A stretch of 64,000 nt of DNA from CAVSCD01 sp963726335 (GTDB lineage Bacteria > Acidobacteriota > Aminicenantia > Aminicenantales > UBA8522): NCBI GenBank assembly GCA_963726335.1, contig CAVSCD010000001.1, forward strand, positions 4,139 to 68,138, read 5' to 3'. The notes beneath the pieces were generated by a model. That model ran no database searches. It worked only from the letters and a program-made list of their open reading frames with translations, and had not been told where the DNA came from. The position numbers were made by a program, and so were the translations under genes. Position 1 is the first letter of the stretch. Each line of letters starts with the position of its first letter. Below, in pieces: positions 63,670 through 64,000 of this stretch.

Positions 63670-64000
63670 TTAGTGGTGCCCTCCTCCCGCGGCATCCTTC
63701 ATGCCGCTCCATCACCCCGTCCAGGTTGAAGGAGGCCGGCTTCTGCCGCGGCGGGAATTCCATGAGGCTCTGCATCAGCTGGACCACGAAGCCCTGGCCT
63801 CCGGCAGATGACAAAGGTGGTTCGAGGAGCCAATTCCAGTAACAGTTGGGATTCGTATCGGCCCTCTCGAAGGGGTCCCGCCTAAGATGGAAGATCTTCG
63901 GCAGGCGCAGATGGACGAAGGGCTCGGCCCAGCAGGCCATCTGTTTCGCCCGCTGCTCCTCGAAGACGACCTTCCAGTCGTCAACCCGGACGGCGACGAG
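63670..64000 (-). CDS. type I sulfatase (fourth), 3' end only, frameshifted
   Basis: Runs off the right edge. The minus strand reads LVAVRVDDWKVVFEEQRAKQ, MACWAEPFVHLRLPKIFHLR, RDPFERADTNPNCYWNWLLE, then after a shift near 63820 GFVVQLMQSLMEFPPRQKPA, SFNLDGVMER and, after a shift near 63705, MKDAAGGGHH and the stop at 63672-63670. 'E-FVHLRLPKI-HLRRDPFERAD' and 'EFPPRQKPASF' are the usual C-terminus of the sulfatase-2 subfamily (8920-10437). The catalytic Cys region lies outside the window. Confidence 0.8.

Overview
The window looks like a chromosomal segment of a GC-rich (about 60% by eye), diderm, anaerobic bacterium. Support: many outer-membrane beta-barrel proteins, lipoproteins with lipoboxes, OmpA and Omp85 proteins, several sulfatases, and an oxygen-sensitive radical-SAM sulfatase maturase. 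The protein styles (DUF3943, DUF2490, GPW-repeat proteins, barrel-only Omp85s, NTP/NDP exchanger) remind me of Acidobacteriota / Candidatus Aminicenantes metagenome bins, but that is an inference from memory. No rRNA, tRNA, CRISPR array, transposase or phage gene was seen.

Layout. 1-2.4 kb: start of a GAF-type regulator, a HicBA toxin-antitoxin pair, and a graveyard of sulfatase and MazF/PemK fragments. 2.4-12.7 kb (minus strand): two sulfatases, a Tat-exported 5'-nucleotidase, an outer-membrane protein, and a transporter operon (DUF202, ZIP-like, bile-acid-symporter-like). 12.9-17.3 kb (minus): amidohydrolase, porin, glutaminase, then a DUF4136 lipoprotein. 17.6-24.2 kb: MltF-like lytic transglycosylase, DUF4239, OmpA-like protein and a large GPW-repeat/GYW-rich exported protein. 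24.2-30.9 kb: a TatT/DctP/DctQM TRAP transporter flanked by two near-identical copies of one outer-membrane protein gene with its promoter. 31-37 kb: two DUF3943 proteins, small barrels and a barrel-only Omp85-like protein. 37.3-43.9 kb: one giant gene joining a TamB-type protein to a five-POTRA Omp85 barrel. 44-50.8 kb (minus): DUF2490 and lipoprotein genes, a third sulfatase with its outer-membrane partner, and a DUF2059/glycine-zipper pair. 51-52.2 kb: anaerobic sulfatase maturase. 52.5-60.5 kb: a pentameric ligand-gated ion channel, an NTP/NDP exchanger, tandem Omp85-like barrels and a SulP transporter. 60.6-64 kb: more envelope genes and the 3' end of a fourth sulfatase.

Two observations stand out. 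(1) Eleven sites, plus one weak one, carry a 16-bp interrupted palindrome (best form TTGGAC-TAAG-GTCCAA) directly abutting or overlapping the -35 hexamer of a sigma70-like promoter (TTGACG, 16-18 nt, TAnaaT). Every clear site stands at the promoter position of a gene in the right orientation, nearly all of them envelope genes, while promoters of other genes in the window lack it. It looks like the operator of an undescribed envelope regulon. (2) The TamB-Omp85 fusion would be a single polypeptide anchored in the inner membrane and ending in an outer-membrane barrel.

A caution applies throughout. About half of the long genes are broken by single-base frameshifts, most consistent with one added base. 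They hit well-conserved genes as often as dispensable ones, so I read most of them as sequencing or assembly errors rather than decay. For such genes the coordinates span the whole restored gene.
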